Of a DNA stretch of 41,979 nucleotides, positions 1 through 8,479 are shown piece after piece. The stretch's first letter is position 1, and each line of letters starts with the position of its first letter. The position numbers were made by a program, and so were the translations under genes. The notes below the pieces were generated by a model. The model was given only the letters and a program-made list of their open reading frames with translations, searched no databases and had not been told where the DNA came from. The stretch lies in contig JAFZWI010000007.1 in NCBI GenBank assembly GCA_017617355.1, forward strand, positions 1 to 41,979, given 5' to 3'. Source of the stretch: Salinivirgaceae bacterium. Its GTDB lineage: Bacteria; Bacteroidota; Bacteroidia; Bacteroidales; SZUA-534.

Positions 1-1170
1 GTGCACTCATCGCTCGACCACCTGTTCAAGCTCATCGACATTGCCAAGGTTTACGGCATCCAAAACACTTTCGTTCACTGCTTTATGGACGGCCGCGACA
101 CTGACCCGAAGAGCGGCAAGGGCTTTATTGCCGACCTTCAGAAGCATTGCGACGCCAACATCGGCCACATTGCAAGCATCATCGGCCGTTTCTACGCAAT
201 GGACCGCGACAAACGCTGGAACCGCATCAAAATAGCTTACGACCAATTGGTTAATGGCATCGGCCGCAAGGTTACCGATATGGTTGAAGGCGTGCAGAGC
301 TGCTACGACACCGACTCAGAGGAGCACAAGAATACCGACGAGTTTATGGAGCCGCTCATCAACGCTAATGTTGACGGCCGCATCAAAGACGGCGATGTTG
401 TAATCTTCTTCAACTACCGCAACGACCGCGCCAAAGAGCTCACCATCGTGCTGACACAGAAAGATATGCCGGAAGAGGGAATGAATACCATCCCGAATCT
501 GCAGTACTACTGTATGACACCGTACGACGCCACTTTCACCGGAGTGCACATTCTGTTCCCGAAAGAGAACGTGAACAACACTTTGGGCGAATATTTGAGC
601 AGCAAAGGTTTGAAGCAGCTGCACACTGCCGAAACAGAGAAGTACGCTCACGTAACGTTCTTCTTCAACGGCGGTCGCGAGGCACCGTATGACGGCGAGG
701 AGCGTACACTGGTGGCATCGCCGAAGGTTGCAACCTACGACTTGCAACCCGAAATGAGCGCTTACGAGGTGAAGGACAAATTGATTGCAAGCATCAATAC
801 CAATAAGTTCGACTTTATTGTGGTGAACTTCGCCAATGGCGATATGGTTGGCCACACTGGTGTTTACGAAGCCATCTGCAAAGCCGTTAAGGCTGTCGAT
901 TCTTGTGTTGGTGAGGTTGTTGAGGCCGCCAAAAAGAACGGCTACGACACCGTTATCATTGCCGACCACGGCAACGCTGACAATGCCATCAACCCTGACG
1001 GCACACCAAACACAGCACACTCGCTCAACCCTGTTCCAATCATTGTTGTATCGGACGAGGTGAAGAAGGTGAAAAACGGCCGTCTGGCCGACGTGGCACC
1101 AACCGTCTTGACTCTTATGGGTCTTGATATCCCTGCCGAGATGGATGGTAACGTGCTGGTTGAATATTGA
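1..1170 (+). CDS. gpmI: 2,3-bisphosphoglycerate-independent phosphoglycerate mutase, 5'-truncated by window edge
   Basis: This is the C-terminal 389 residues of the glycolytic/gluconeogenic enzyme that interconverts 3- and 2-phosphoglycerate in the cytoplasm. Visible family motifs are [13 protein letters not shown] near the start, NGDMVGHTG (about residue 278), and the metal-binding IADHGNADN and [10 protein letters not shown] near the end. Family members are about 505-515 residues, so roughly the first 120, including the active-site Ser region, lie upstream of the window. The GTG at base 1 is just an in-frame codon, not the true start. The gene ends with TGA at 1168-1170 and is followed by a strong terminator hairpin. 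Identification is from conserved motifs and is secure. Confidence 0.96.
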   Translation: MHSSLDHLFKLIDIAKVYGIQNTFVHCFMDGRDTDPKSGKGFIADLQKHCDANIGHIASIIGRFYAMDRDKRWNRIKIAYDQLVNGIGRKVTDMVEGVQSCYDTDSEEHKNTDEFMEPLINANVDGRIKDGDVVIFFNYRNDRAKELTIVLTQKDMPEEGMNTIPNLQYYCMTPYDATFTGVHILFPKENVNNTLGEYLSSKGLKQLHTAETEKYAHVTFFFNGGREAPYDGEERTLVASPKVATYDLQPEMSAYEVKDKLIASINTNKFDFIVVNFANGDMVGHTGVYEAICKAVKAVDSCVGEVVEAAKKNGYDTVIIADHGNADNAINPDGTPNTAHSLNPVPIIVVSDEVKKVKNGRLADVAPTVLTLMGLDIPAEMDGNVLVEY

Positions 1171-1192
1171 TTATATAGTTTATAACACTGAC

Positions 1193-1227
1193 AAATGCCG
1201 TTTCGGTTTTCCGGGACGGCATTTTTT
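1193..1227 (+). terminator. Rho-independent terminator after gpmI
   Basis: A stem of ATGCCGT (1195-1201) pairs with ACGGCAT (1216-1222), extended by flanking A/T pairs, with a 14-base loop and a run of Ts after it. It lies about 25 bases past the gpmI stop and before the promoter of the next gene. Confidence 0.85.
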
Positions 1228-1269
1228 ATGTCGCTTTGAAAAGTGTCGCACCAATGTCTGAATACAACC

Positions 1270-1300
1270 TTTGAAACGATAAATATTCGATGTAGTTTTG
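1270..1300 (+). promoter_or_regulatory. Bacteroidota-type promoter for the oxoamine-synthase-like gene
   Basis: TTTG at 1270-1273 and TAGTTTTG (TAnnTTTG) at 1293-1300 are separated by 19 bases, matching the Bacteroides -33/-7 consensus. Transcription would start near 1307, giving a leader of about 14 bases before the ATG at 1321. This position argues against the longer in-frame start at 1243. Confidence 0.7.
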
Positions 1301-1320
1301 CCCCGCGAAACAGCAAAACA

Positions 1321-2442
1321 ATGTACACCGACTTTCAGAATCAACTCCTGAGCAAACTGGCCGCCATCAACGATGCGGGGCTCTTCAATGAGTGCGGCAC
1401 AACTATGTCGGGTGAGGCCGTAATCAATTCCGACAACGGTCCTATGCTGAATTTTCGCAACCCCTACCCTTTTCATCTAAACATCTGCCCGTCAGAACAA
1501 TCGGTTAAGAACGCCTCTATCAGCTCGCTTGAGAAGAAAATCGCAAACCTGCTTGATGCCGAAAGCTGCATTCTCTATAACTCACCAGCCGATGCCAGTT
1601 GTGCACTTGCAAACCATCTGCTCGACCGCACCGATGCGCTAATTTACAACTCATTAGGTCAGTTCTCGATGAACGGCGGGGCAACTTTCTGCCGCCCTAC
1701 CAAATACAAGTACCACGGTTTCGACACTCTTGACATTGAAAAACAACTGAAACTGGCTCAAGCGCAACAAAACCGGCTTCTGATAATTGACGCCGTTGAT
1801 ATTGCAACGGGCAATATCGCACCGCTGAACTCCACTTTTGAACTTACTGCCAAATACTACGCCATTGTGGCTATCGACCAGACGCTTTCGGCTGGAATAA
1901 TAGGCAACGGCGGTCGTGGCATCTGCACCCTTTTCGACACCAACAGCACTGCCGAAATCCAAATTGGCTCGCTGCAAAACCTTGGAATCAACAGCGGAGC
2001 CTACATTGCCGGACGACGCGAGATTATAGACCTTCTGCGCCAACGGACCTCAAGCATCCCGGCATCGGCACCTATCACAACGCGCGACATTGCCGCCGCT
2101 GATGCCTCAATCGACGCCATTGCCGGAATGAACACCGAACGTCAATACATATTGCAGATTACCAACTATTTCATAAAGAAGCTTTACTGCCTCGGGCTTG
2201 AAATTCCGCCAACTTTATCATCGCGTTTTGCGGTGATGACAGGCGACAGTAGCACAACCGAAGCCATTGCCGAAACACTGGCGAAAAAAGGTGTGCTTGT
2301 AACGGCACTCATCGCTCCACACGTCAGCAAAGACCAATGCCGGCTTATTATAAGCCTTTCGGCTAGCCACACAAAAGAAGATGTGGAAAAAGCGGCAAGT
2401 GTTTTCGAGTCAATTACCGCAATGTTCCCCGCGAGAGAATAG
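1321..2442 (+). CDS. Degenerate alpha-oxoamine synthase-like protein (AONS/KBL/SPT fold) lacking the PLP lysine
   Basis: This 373-residue protein has the fold-type I layout of 8-amino-7-oxononanoate synthase, 2-amino-3-ketobutyrate CoA ligase and serine palmitoyltransferase, for example SSLEKKIANLLDAESCILYN (69-88) and SGAYIAGRREIIDLLRQR. The three hallmark residues are replaced: the ring-stacking His of NHAS is Gln114 (LGQFS), the His of D-[DE]-[SA]-H is Leu189 (DQTLSAG), and the Schiff-base Lys of the GTLGKALG-type motif falls in GSLQNLG (216-222), which has no Lys. The reading frame is otherwise intact over the full length. By analogy with the LCB1/SPTLC1 subunit it may be a non-catalytic partner of an active paralogue; that is inference. 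The start at 1321 is chosen because a promoter sits just upstream. Confidence 0.85.
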   Translation: MYTDFQNQLLSKLAAINDAGLFNECGTTMSGEAVINSDNGPMLNFRNPYPFHLNICPSEQSVKNASISSLEKKIANLLDAESCILYNSPADASCALANHLLDRTDALIYNSLGQFSMNGGATFCRPTKYKYHGFDTLDIEKQLKLAQAQQNRLLIIDAVDIATGNIAPLNSTFELTAKYYAIVAIDQTLSAGIIGNGGRGICTLFDTNSTAEIQIGSLQNLGINSGAYIAGRREIIDLLRQRTSSIPASAPITTRDIAAADASIDAIAGMNTERQYILQITNYFIKKLYCLGLEIPPTLSSRFAVMTGDSSTTEAIAETLAKKGVLVTALIAPHVSKDQCRLIISLSASHTKEDVEKAASVFESITAMFPARE

Positions 2443-2526
2443 CTTTCTTGCAACATTCTGTATACCAAAATATTACGCGGTTCAGTTTCGCCGTCCACTT
2501 TTTTAGTCAGCCACCAAACAAAACTC

Positions 2527-2556
2527 TTGCACTTACAAAAACTTGCATTACTTTTG
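2527..2556 (+). promoter_or_regulatory. Promoter of tRNA-Gln
   Basis: TTG at 2527-2529 and TACTTTTG at 2549-2556 are 19 bases apart, a full match to the Bacteroidota consensus. Transcription would begin around 2563, about 11 bases before the tRNA. Confidence 0.7.
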
Positions 2557-2573
2557 CACCCGCGTAAAAGCAC

Positions 2574-2644
2574 TGGCGTATGGTGTAATGGTAGCACATC
2601 AGATTTTGGTTCTGCCAGTCAAGGTTCGAGTCCTTGTACGCCAA
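2574..2644 (+). tRNA. tRNA-Gln(TTG)
   Basis: The cloverleaf folds with a perfect 7-bp acceptor (2574-2580 with 2637-2643), a D arm, an anticodon stem (2599-2603 with 2611-2615, outermost T-C pair mismatched), a loop TTTTGGT with anticodon TTG at 2606-2608, and a perfect 5-bp T stem around TTCGAGT. The discriminator base is A2644 and CCA is not encoded. A promoter lies directly upstream and a terminator directly downstream, so this is a single-gene unit. Confidence 0.96.
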
Positions 2645-2657
2645 CAGTCTTCAAAAG

Positions 2658-2693
2658 AAAAGCCTTGTAGGTAAAAACCTACAAGGCTTTATT
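2658..2693 (+). terminator. Terminator after tRNA-Gln
   Basis: A perfect 12-bp stem, AGCCTTGTAGGT (2661-2672) with ACCTACAAGGCT (2677-2688), with an AAAA loop, flanking A run upstream and T-rich tail downstream. Confidence 0.93.
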
Positions 2694-2776
2694 GTTTAAT
2701 ACAAATATCAAAGTTTTCTAATAGATAAAATTCAAAATAGTACTACTTGAAATAGTTTACATACGATAAGATTACA

Positions 2777-4087
2777 TTACCCTATGTAATGATAATGCGG
2801 ACCAAAGCGCTCAAAAGCGGCGCGGTCCAATTCCTCGCGTACACTCGGGTGTGCGATGCTTGTTATTAGCTTTGCGCGCTCCTGCATGGTGCGGCCGTAG
2901 AGGTTGACGGCTCCGTATTCGGTAACAAACCAATGAATGTGGAAACGTGTTGTTACCACGCTAGCGCCGGGTGTCAGTGTCGGCACAATCTTGCTAACAC
3001 CTTTCTTTGTGATTGACGGCATTGCAATTATCGCTTTGCCCTCTTTGGCGCGCGAAGCACCATAGATGAAGTCAATCTGACCGCCGGCGCCTGAAAATTG
3101 CTTTGTGCCAATGGAGTCAGCGCAAACCTGACCGGTAAGGTCAATTTCAATGGCGGAGTTGATAGCCGTCATTTTTGGTTGCTGAGCAATGATGAACGGG
3201 TCGTTAGTGTAGGCCACATCCTGCATCAGAACCTGCGGGTTGTTGTTGACAAAGTTGTATACCTTGTTGGTCCCCAACAGGAATGTAGATACTATTTTGC
3301 CGCGGTCGAGGGCTTTGTTGGCGCCGTTGATGACTCCTTTCTCAACCAGATTCAGAACACCGTCGGCAAACATCTCGGTGTGCAAACCAAGGTTTTTGTG
3401 ATTGCCTAGACAAGCCAGCGTTGCATTTGGCAACGAGCCGATGCCCAATTGCAGGCAGGCGCCGTCGTCAATCAGTTCGGCGCAGTGGCGGCCAATGGCA
3501 AGGTCGGTCTCGCTTGGTTCTTCGTAAAATTTCTCAATAAGCGGGGAGTCGTCCTCGACAAAAATGTTGATGCGGCTCATGTGTATCATGGCGTGTCCGA
3601 AAGCACGCGGCGCGTTCTTGTTGACAACAGCTATCACATAATCGGCAACTTCCATTGCGGCAAGGCAGGCATCGACCGATGTGCCGAGCGACACAAAGCC
3701 GTGCTCGTCGGGAGGGCAGACCTGAATCATTGCCACGTTGCATGGCAGATAGCCTTCGCGATAGAGCCTTGCGGCCTCGCCAAGAAAGACCGGAATGTAA
3801 TCGGCGTAGCCTGATTGCACGTTTTTGCGCGTGTTGGCTCCTACAAAAAATGCATCGTGTTGGAATACTCCTTCAAACTCGGGTGCGGAGTAGGGGGCGT
3901 CGCCTTCGGTATGGAAGTGGTGGATGTGAACATTTTTCAGTTCGCCGCTGCGGCCGCGGTCGCACATGGCCTTAATCAGCACTTGCGGTGCGTTGCCTAT
4001 GGCGCTCAAATGCACATGATCGCCCGATTTTATAACCTTGACAGCCTCAGCCGCCGACACGAATTTAATAGAAGTATTCTTATTCAT
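2777..4087 (-). CDS. Acetyl-CoA hydrolase/transferase family protein (4-hydroxybutyrate or acetate CoA-transferase type)
   Basis: The product, about 436 residues, belongs to the Cat1/Cat2/AbfT CoA-transferase family, which moves CoA between acyl groups and acetate or another short carboxylate through a glutamyl-CoA intermediate. Visible signatures are LQLGIGSLPNATL, LHTEMFADGVLNLVEKG (containing the likely catalytic Glu), and the C-terminal YGAVNLYGRTMQERAKLI and SIAHPSVREEL typical of the family. The length matches the family. The start MNKNTSIKF at 4087 is preferred; an in-frame ATG seven codons earlier (4108) is possible. The gene stands alone with its own promoter-like element. Substrate (acetate/butyrate/4-hydroxybutyrate/succinate) cannot be decided from sequence; a role in fermentative acyl-CoA interchange is likely. 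Confidence 0.9.
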   Translation of the reverse strand: MNKNTSIKFVSAAEAVKVIKSGDHVHLSAIGNAPQVLIKAMCDRGRSGELKNVHIHHFHTEGDAPYSAPEFEGVFQHDAFFVGANTRKNVQSGYADYIPVFLGEAARLYREGYLPCNVAMIQVCPPDEHGFVSLGTSVDACLAAMEVADYVIAVVNKNAPRAFGHAMIHMSRINIFVEDDSPLIEKFYEEPSETDLAIGRHCAELIDDGACLQLGIGSLPNATLACLGNHKNLGLHTEMFADGVLNLVEKGVINGANKALDRGKIVSTFLLGTNKVYNFVNNNPQVLMQDVAYTNDPFIIAQQPKMTAINSAIEIDLTGQVCADSIGTKQFSGAGGQIDFIYGASRAKEGKAIIAMPSITKKGVSKIVPTLTPGASVVTTRFHIHWFVTEYGAVNLYGRTMQERAKLITSIAHPSVREELDRAAFERFGPHYHYIG

Positions 4088-4121
4088 TTTTATTGCATTA
4101 TTATACAATTATAACGGAGCG

Positions 4122-4153
4122 CAAAAATATACATTTCTTTTATACTGATACAA
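4122..4153 (-). promoter_or_regulatory. Candidate promoter of the CoA-transferase gene
   Basis: On the minus strand TTG (4153-4151) is followed after 21 bases by TATTTTTG (4129-4122), fitting the Bacteroidota promoter form. The predicted leader is about 28 bases to the ATG at 4087. Confidence 0.5.
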
Positions 4154-4241
4154 TAAAATGCAATTTTATTAGGCTTGCGTTAAATATTTGCAAATTGCAT
4201 ATATATGCAGAAAATATGCATATTCTTGAGACGGAAGCCAG

Positions 4242-5666
4242 CTATTTGCCGCTGCCCTCAAACACTATTTTAACGGTGTAGATGAGAATTTTTATGTCGA
4301 GATAGAGCGACATGTTTTCGAGGTAGATGATGTCGTATTTCAGGCGGTCGACCATTTCGTCGACGTTCTCGGCATAGCCGTATTTTACTTGTCCCCACGA
4401 TGTTATTCCCGGGCGAACCTTGAAAACAGAATAGTAGTGTGGAGCCCGCTGTACAATCTGTTCAATGTAGAACTCGCGCTCCGGACGTGGTCCCACAAGC
4501 GACATATCACCTTTAAGCACATTGACAAACTGCGGAAGCTCGTCGAAGCGGACTTTGCGCATGAACCGGCCAAGCGGAGTTATACGTGGGTCGTTGTCGC
4601 TCGAAAGAGCCGGACCGTCTTTCTCGGCATCGACATACATTGTGCGGAACTTTATGATTTTGAAAGGCTTTGCGTATCTTCCTAACCGTTCCTGACAATA
4701 GAAAATAGGTCCTTTAGATGAGAATTTAACGCAAATGGCAAGAACAATGTAAGTCGGAATGAGCAATATAATAGCCATAAGTGACACCACAATATCGATT
4801 AGCCGTTTGACATTAATCTGCCATGCTGGCATTGTGTCGTGCGACATCTCAATGAGCGGAACGCCAAAGATTGACGACATTTTCACGTTACCCGAAATGA
4901 TATCCAGAATGTCGGGGACGGCGCGGATTTGGACGTTGGTCGATTTCACCTTGACCACAATCTCTTGAATCTTAGAGCGTTCGTGCGACTCAATGGCGAT
5001 TATCACCTCCTCAATCTTCTCGTCGTTGATAACCGAAATAAGGTTATCGATGTTGCCCATATTCGGCAGTGAGGAGGCCAACTCGGCGCTGCGGCTGCCG
5101 TTGATTGTGATGTAACCCACAAAATACTCGCCCGCCGACTTTGGTTTGTTGCTCAAGTCGTGATAGAGCTTGTAGGCCTGGTCGCCGCTGCCGATGATAA
5201 GCGTGCGGAAACCTATCTGACGGTTCCTGATTTTCCGCACCACTGCGTTCGTCAGGAAAAGACGGAACGTGTAGGTTGTGCCGAATTGACAACCAAGCAG
5301 ATATACAAACGAGGTGTAATAATCATGATTGGCTATCGTCTCATCGCCGAGAATAAGGGCGAAGAACAGCATAACCACACCTAGGACGCAGATGAAAGCT
5401 GTGTTGCCAAGTTCCTTCAACCTCGACTTTTGGTAAATATTGTCGTAGTGACCGGCAATGTAATAGAGCAGAATCCAGAAAAGCGGAATGAATACGAAAC
5501 CAAGTTGCATGGTGCGTCCGCCGTTGGCAATGGACTCCATGTTGATTGATTGGCCAGCCACTATATGGATGCGATAGACAAAAAACAACGCCCACGACAG
5601 CAGAGCCGCCAGATAGTCGGCAGTAAGATATTTAATAACCTGCAAGCAAGGTCGTTTTGCCTCCAT
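4242..5666 (-). CDS. Polyprenyl-phosphate hexose-1-phosphate transferase (WcaJ-type initiating sugar transferase)
   Basis: This 474-residue membrane enzyme starts synthesis of a surface polysaccharide by moving a sugar-1-phosphate from a UDP-sugar onto undecaprenyl phosphate. The N-terminal third is a multi-span membrane region; a soluble CoA_binding_3-like segment follows (FRTLIIGSGDQAYKLYHDL). The C-terminal Bac_transf catalytic domain is clear: KRLIDIVVSL, YCQERLGR, FKIIKFRTMY, VRFDELPQ (Asp-Glu catalytic pair), DMSLVGPRPEREFY and KVRPGITSWGQVKYGYAENVD. The architecture and length match the 'exopolysaccharide biosynthesis polyprenyl glycosylphosphotransferase' family. Acyltransferase and oxidoreductase genes lie upstream on the same strand, consistent with a glycan locus. 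The exact sugar is not predictable. Confidence 0.94.
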   Translation of the reverse strand: MEAKRPCLQVIKYLTADYLAALLSWALFFVYRIHIVAGQSINMESIANGGRTMQLGFVFIPLFWILLYYIAGHYDNIYQKSRLKELGNTAFICVLGVVMLFFALILGDETIANHDYYTSFVYLLGCQFGTTYTFRLFLTNAVVRKIRNRQIGFRTLIIGSGDQAYKLYHDLSNKPKSAGEYFVGYITINGSRSAELASSLPNMGNIDNLISVINDEKIEEVIIAIESHERSKIQEIVVKVKSTNVQIRAVPDILDIISGNVKMSSIFGVPLIEMSHDTMPAWQINVKRLIDIVVSLMAIILLIPTYIVLAICVKFSSKGPIFYCQERLGRYAKPFKIIKFRTMYVDAEKDGPALSSDNDPRITPLGRFMRKVRFDELPQFVNVLKGDMSLVGPRPEREFYIEQIVQRAPHYYSVFKVRPGITSWGQVKYGYAENVDEMVDRLKYDIIYLENMSLYLDIKILIYTVKIVFEGSGK

Positions 5667-5842
5667 AAGTGTTTTGTTAGTTGCTCAATCACAATGACGA
5701 ATGTTGGAAACGGATTCTAAATCAGCTTCTTACATTCGTGCCGCGCGGCCAGTTTATGGCTCGGAAAAATAAAACGATTTGCTGATAGTTTTATTGTAAT
5801 CTGATAAAAGAAAACTAGAAAATTGCATACAGCCGATTGTTG

Positions 5843-5923
5843 TCAGAACATATTGAAATTAATCCGCATTTTGGCGCGAATTTGCTCACAGGCTATGTGA
5901 GTGCGGATTTTCGTTTCGATGCT
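5843..5923 (-). pseudogene. Remnant of the 3' end of a Gfo/Idh gene (direct repeat of 8480-8560)
   Basis: These 81 bases match 8480-8560 at 73 of 81 positions with no gaps. Translated on the minus strand they read IETKIRTHIACEQIRAKMR then INFNMF and a stop, nearly the same as the last 25 residues of the intact oxidoreductase at 8480-9379. Homology stops at about 5923, just before the end of the AlgX-like gene. The rest of the gene is missing, so it cannot be functional. The substitutions largely keep the protein sequence, suggesting this copy was once translated or diverged as part of a real gene. Confidence 0.88.
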
Positions 5924-5958
5924 TTATCATTCTTTCGATAACCATTTTCCCAATACTA

Positions 5959-7044
5959 TTATTCCGCGACAATCGACCATGAATATCTCTCAACGGCCTC
6001 AAAAATCACAATGTCAGGTTTGCTTTGAAGAACATATTCTTTGTCGTCATCACGGAATTGTTTCCAATTATAATCGGCATTTGCGAACAACGTGGAAAGA
6101 TAAGGTACAAGTGCTGAGCCAAACGAATCCCGAAAAACAATAGCAGTTGGCAGTTTCTTGTTTCCCGTATGTGTTTGAAAACGGCCTTCAACATCACTTT
6201 CAACACGCTCATAATAATCTGTAAATAAATTTGCTCCGTCCTTTACAATTGGGCGGGTGCTTTTTGCTTTTTTCAGATTGAGCAAGGGCATAATATCACC
6301 TTCCGTATTGCTGTATCCAACTTCAACATTCTTGTTCCATTCGGGAAACTCAATATCCGGAAATAGTTTTTCAATGGCAGCTTTAATCATCTGTGCGGCA
6401 TAGTATGCGCCTACTGGATTCCAATGTGTGTCAGTTTCATAATAAAGAGGCAGTTTTTCCCTGTTTTTCAAGCAAATAAGTGTATCGCAAGGATTGACAT
6501 ACACAACGCCAAGGCTGCGGAAAACCGAATCAATCTGGAACAATCGTGTTTTCCCGGCTGGCCGACTGTAAGGATAGTTCTCCGGGTAAACCGAGTGCTT
6601 GTTGGGGCATATCAAAAACAGATATTTCAAATTGTTTGCATTGCACCATTCCACAACCGATTGAATATTAGACTCTAATTGCTCAAGTTGGTCATTATTG
6701 AGCAAGTTTTTCTTGTTGAAATCGGCAAGGTTGTCACCATCATCAGCATCAGTGTAGAACAACCAACCATGACGGCCACCAATGGCCAAATTGTTATGCA
6801 AACTACGGTGAAGTATTTCATAATCAAACCAATTTGCCAGTTCAACCAAACTCTCGCGTCCGCCAAAACGGTCCTGAAAATATGAATCGTAAGGCACAAA
6901 ACTTTTCCAACTGAATTTCGGTTTCTCAGCCAATTTGCGATTTTCAAGTTCCGAGACTTCACCCTTTCCATTAAATCCGATTATTGGGAAAAGCAATATC
7001 AGGCACACAACCGTCACAAATACTATTTGAATTGCTTTTTTCAT
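5959..7044 (-). CDS. AlgJ/AlgX-like SGNH-type acetyltransferase partner (DHHW family)
   Basis: This 361-residue protein has one N-terminal membrane anchor (MKKAIQIVFVTVVCLILLFP) followed by an exported SGNH-hydrolase-like domain. It carries the family motif ETDTHWNPVGAYYAAQMI (Asp-His pair) and FRDSFGSALVPYLS with the nucleophile Ser, and ends with DIVIFEAVERYSW typical of AlgJ/AlgX. It begins one base after the stop of the MBOAT gene, so the two are probably translationally coupled and form an acyl-transfer pair: the MBOAT protein brings an acyl group across the membrane and this protein passes it to a polysaccharide. The start at 7044 rather than 7089 is chosen because of the coupling and the clear signal anchor. 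Base composition is AT-richer than neighbouring genes. Confidence 0.87.
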   Translation of the reverse strand: MKKAIQIVFVTVVCLILLFPIIGFNGKGEVSELENRKLAEKPKFSWKSFVPYDSYFQDRFGGRESLVELANWFDYEILHRSLHNNLAIGGRHGWLFYTDADDGDNLADFNKKNLLNNDQLEQLESNIQSVVEWCNANNLKYLFLICPNKHSVYPENYPYSRPAGKTRLFQIDSVFRSLGVVYVNPCDTLICLKNREKLPLYYETDTHWNPVGAYYAAQMIKAAIEKLFPDIEFPEWNKNVEVGYSNTEGDIMPLLNLKKAKSTRPIVKDGANLFTDYYERVESDVEGRFQTHTGNKKLPTAIVFRDSFGSALVPYLSTLFANADYNWKQFRDDDKEYVLQSKPDIVIFEAVERYSWSIVAE

Positions 7045-7045
7045 A

Positions 7046-8458
7046 TCAGAATCGGAAGTAAATGAACGGATTATATGTTCCATTGGCAAGATTGGCCATG
7101 CAAAGCAGAAGAAGGAGTATCAGCGCGACATTTTTCAAAACTGACACTATCACCGACATGGTGGCACTCATAGTTGTTTTGATGCCGCGCCACCAAGGAA
7201 ATGACAAGAATAACGCGACAGCAAGGACAATGTAAAATTTGCAATCAACAAAAAACAACCACAAATTGGTATCGGAAGTATTCAAATGGCTGAGGCCTAA
7301 CATCTTCTGCCATAAATTAAATCCGTTAATTGTACCATTGCGAAACAGAACCCAAAGAAAAACTATCACCAAAAGTGTGACAACACGATATAACTGACGG
7401 CCAACAACATTCTTTATATCATTCAGTTTCAAGGTTCTTTCAATTGTCATTGCCACACCGTGCAGTATGCCCCACAAAATAAAATTGAATGCCGCGCCGT
7501 GCCACAAACCTGTCAGAAAAAAGACGGAGCCACGATTGACGGCTGTCCGCAGCCCACCGCACCGGTTTCCGCCAAGAGGAATATAAACATAGTCGCGGAA
7601 AAAACTGGTGAGCGAGATGTGCCAGCGCCGCCAAAAATCGGTCACCGAAGAAGCGGCGTATGGGTAGTTGAAATTCTCCAACAAATTGAATCCGAATATT
7701 TTGGCAAGACCGATTGCCATATCGGAATATCCTGAAAAATCGAAGAAAATCTGCAAAGAATAAGCAATGGCGGCTATCCATGCGGCAGCAGCTCCATACG
7801 ATAGCGGGTCGGCACCATAAATGGTATCGCAGACCAAAGCCATATTATTGGCTATCAGCACTTTTTTGGCAAGGCCAATAATAAACCGCTGAAATCCCTG
7901 ACACACACCATCAAGCGACTCTCTCCTTTCGCCGATTTGCAGCCGGATATCGTGGTAACGCACAATAGGACCCGCTATCAGCTGCGGAAAGAAAACTATG
8001 TAAAGACCGAGATTCAGGATATTGCGCTGCACAAGTTGCGGATCCCGATAGACATCGACCAAATAGGTGATTTGCTGGAATGTGTAAAACGAAATTCCTA
8101 TCGGCAGCACCAAATCGACCACAGTAACTGGATTCAGATGCAGAAACGACATCAGATGATTGACAATTATGCACGAAAATCCGAGATATTTGAATGTGAA
8201 CAAAATACCGACATCAACTGCAACGGCAAGAAAAAGAAAGATTTTCATCGGACGGTTGGCTATCAGAATGCCCATCGCATAATTAAACAGAACCGATGCC
8301 ATCATTAGAAAAACAAATTTCGGTTCGCCCCACATGTAAAACAGCAGACTGGCTATCAACAAAATAGCATTCCGGCAAGTCCGTTGCGGAATAATGAAAT
8401 ACAGGAAAAGAACAATTGGCAGGAAAAAACCGATAAATGTTATTGAACTGAAAAGCAT
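7046..8458 (-). CDS. MBOAT family membrane O-acyltransferase (AlgI/DltB-like)
   Basis: A 470-residue polytopic membrane protein matching AlgI, which feeds acetyl groups to surface polysaccharide. Family signatures include DLVLPIGISFYTFQQITYLVD, the SVTDFWRRWHISLTSFFRDY segment followed by YIPLGGNR, and GLWHGAAFNFILWGILHG with the conserved active-site His. It is followed at one base by the AlgJ/AlgX-like gene, the usual partner. The pair is flanked by direct repeats derived from the neighbouring oxidoreductase gene (5843-5923 and 8480-8560) and is AT-richer than its surroundings, suggesting it arrived as a unit. The acyl group and acceptor glycan are unknown. Confidence 0.93.
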   Translation of the reverse strand: MLFSSITFIGFFLPIVLFLYFIIPQRTCRNAILLIASLLFYMWGEPKFVFLMMASVLFNYAMGILIANRPMKIFLFLAVAVDVGILFTFKYLGFSCIIVNHLMSFLHLNPVTVVDLVLPIGISFYTFQQITYLVDVYRDPQLVQRNILNLGLYIVFFPQLIAGPIVRYHDIRLQIGERRESLDGVCQGFQRFIIGLAKKVLIANNMALVCDTIYGADPLSYGAAAAWIAAIAYSLQIFFDFSGYSDMAIGLAKIFGFNLLENFNYPYAASSVTDFWRRWHISLTSFFRDYVYIPLGGNRCGGLRTAVNRGSVFFLTGLWHGAAFNFILWGILHGVAMTIERTLKLNDIKNVVGRQLYRVVTLLVIVFLWVLFRNGTINGFNLWQKMLGLSHLNTSDTNLWLFFVDCKFYIVLAVALFLSFPWWRGIKTTMSATMSVIVSVLKNVALILLLLLCMANLANGTYNPFIYFRF

Positions 8459-8479
8459 AATTCAAGTTCCTTTATGCCT

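Noticed and set aside
2771-2790. ATTACAT/ATGTAAT hairpin at the end of the CoA-transferase gene as a terminator
   Set aside because: The stem overlaps the last codons and stop, is AT-rich and has no T run on the minus strand.
5883-5900. CTCACA-TGTGAG palindrome inside the duplicated oxidoreductase fragment
   Set aside because: It is present in the intact gene as coding sequence (THIACEQ), so it needs no regulatory explanation.
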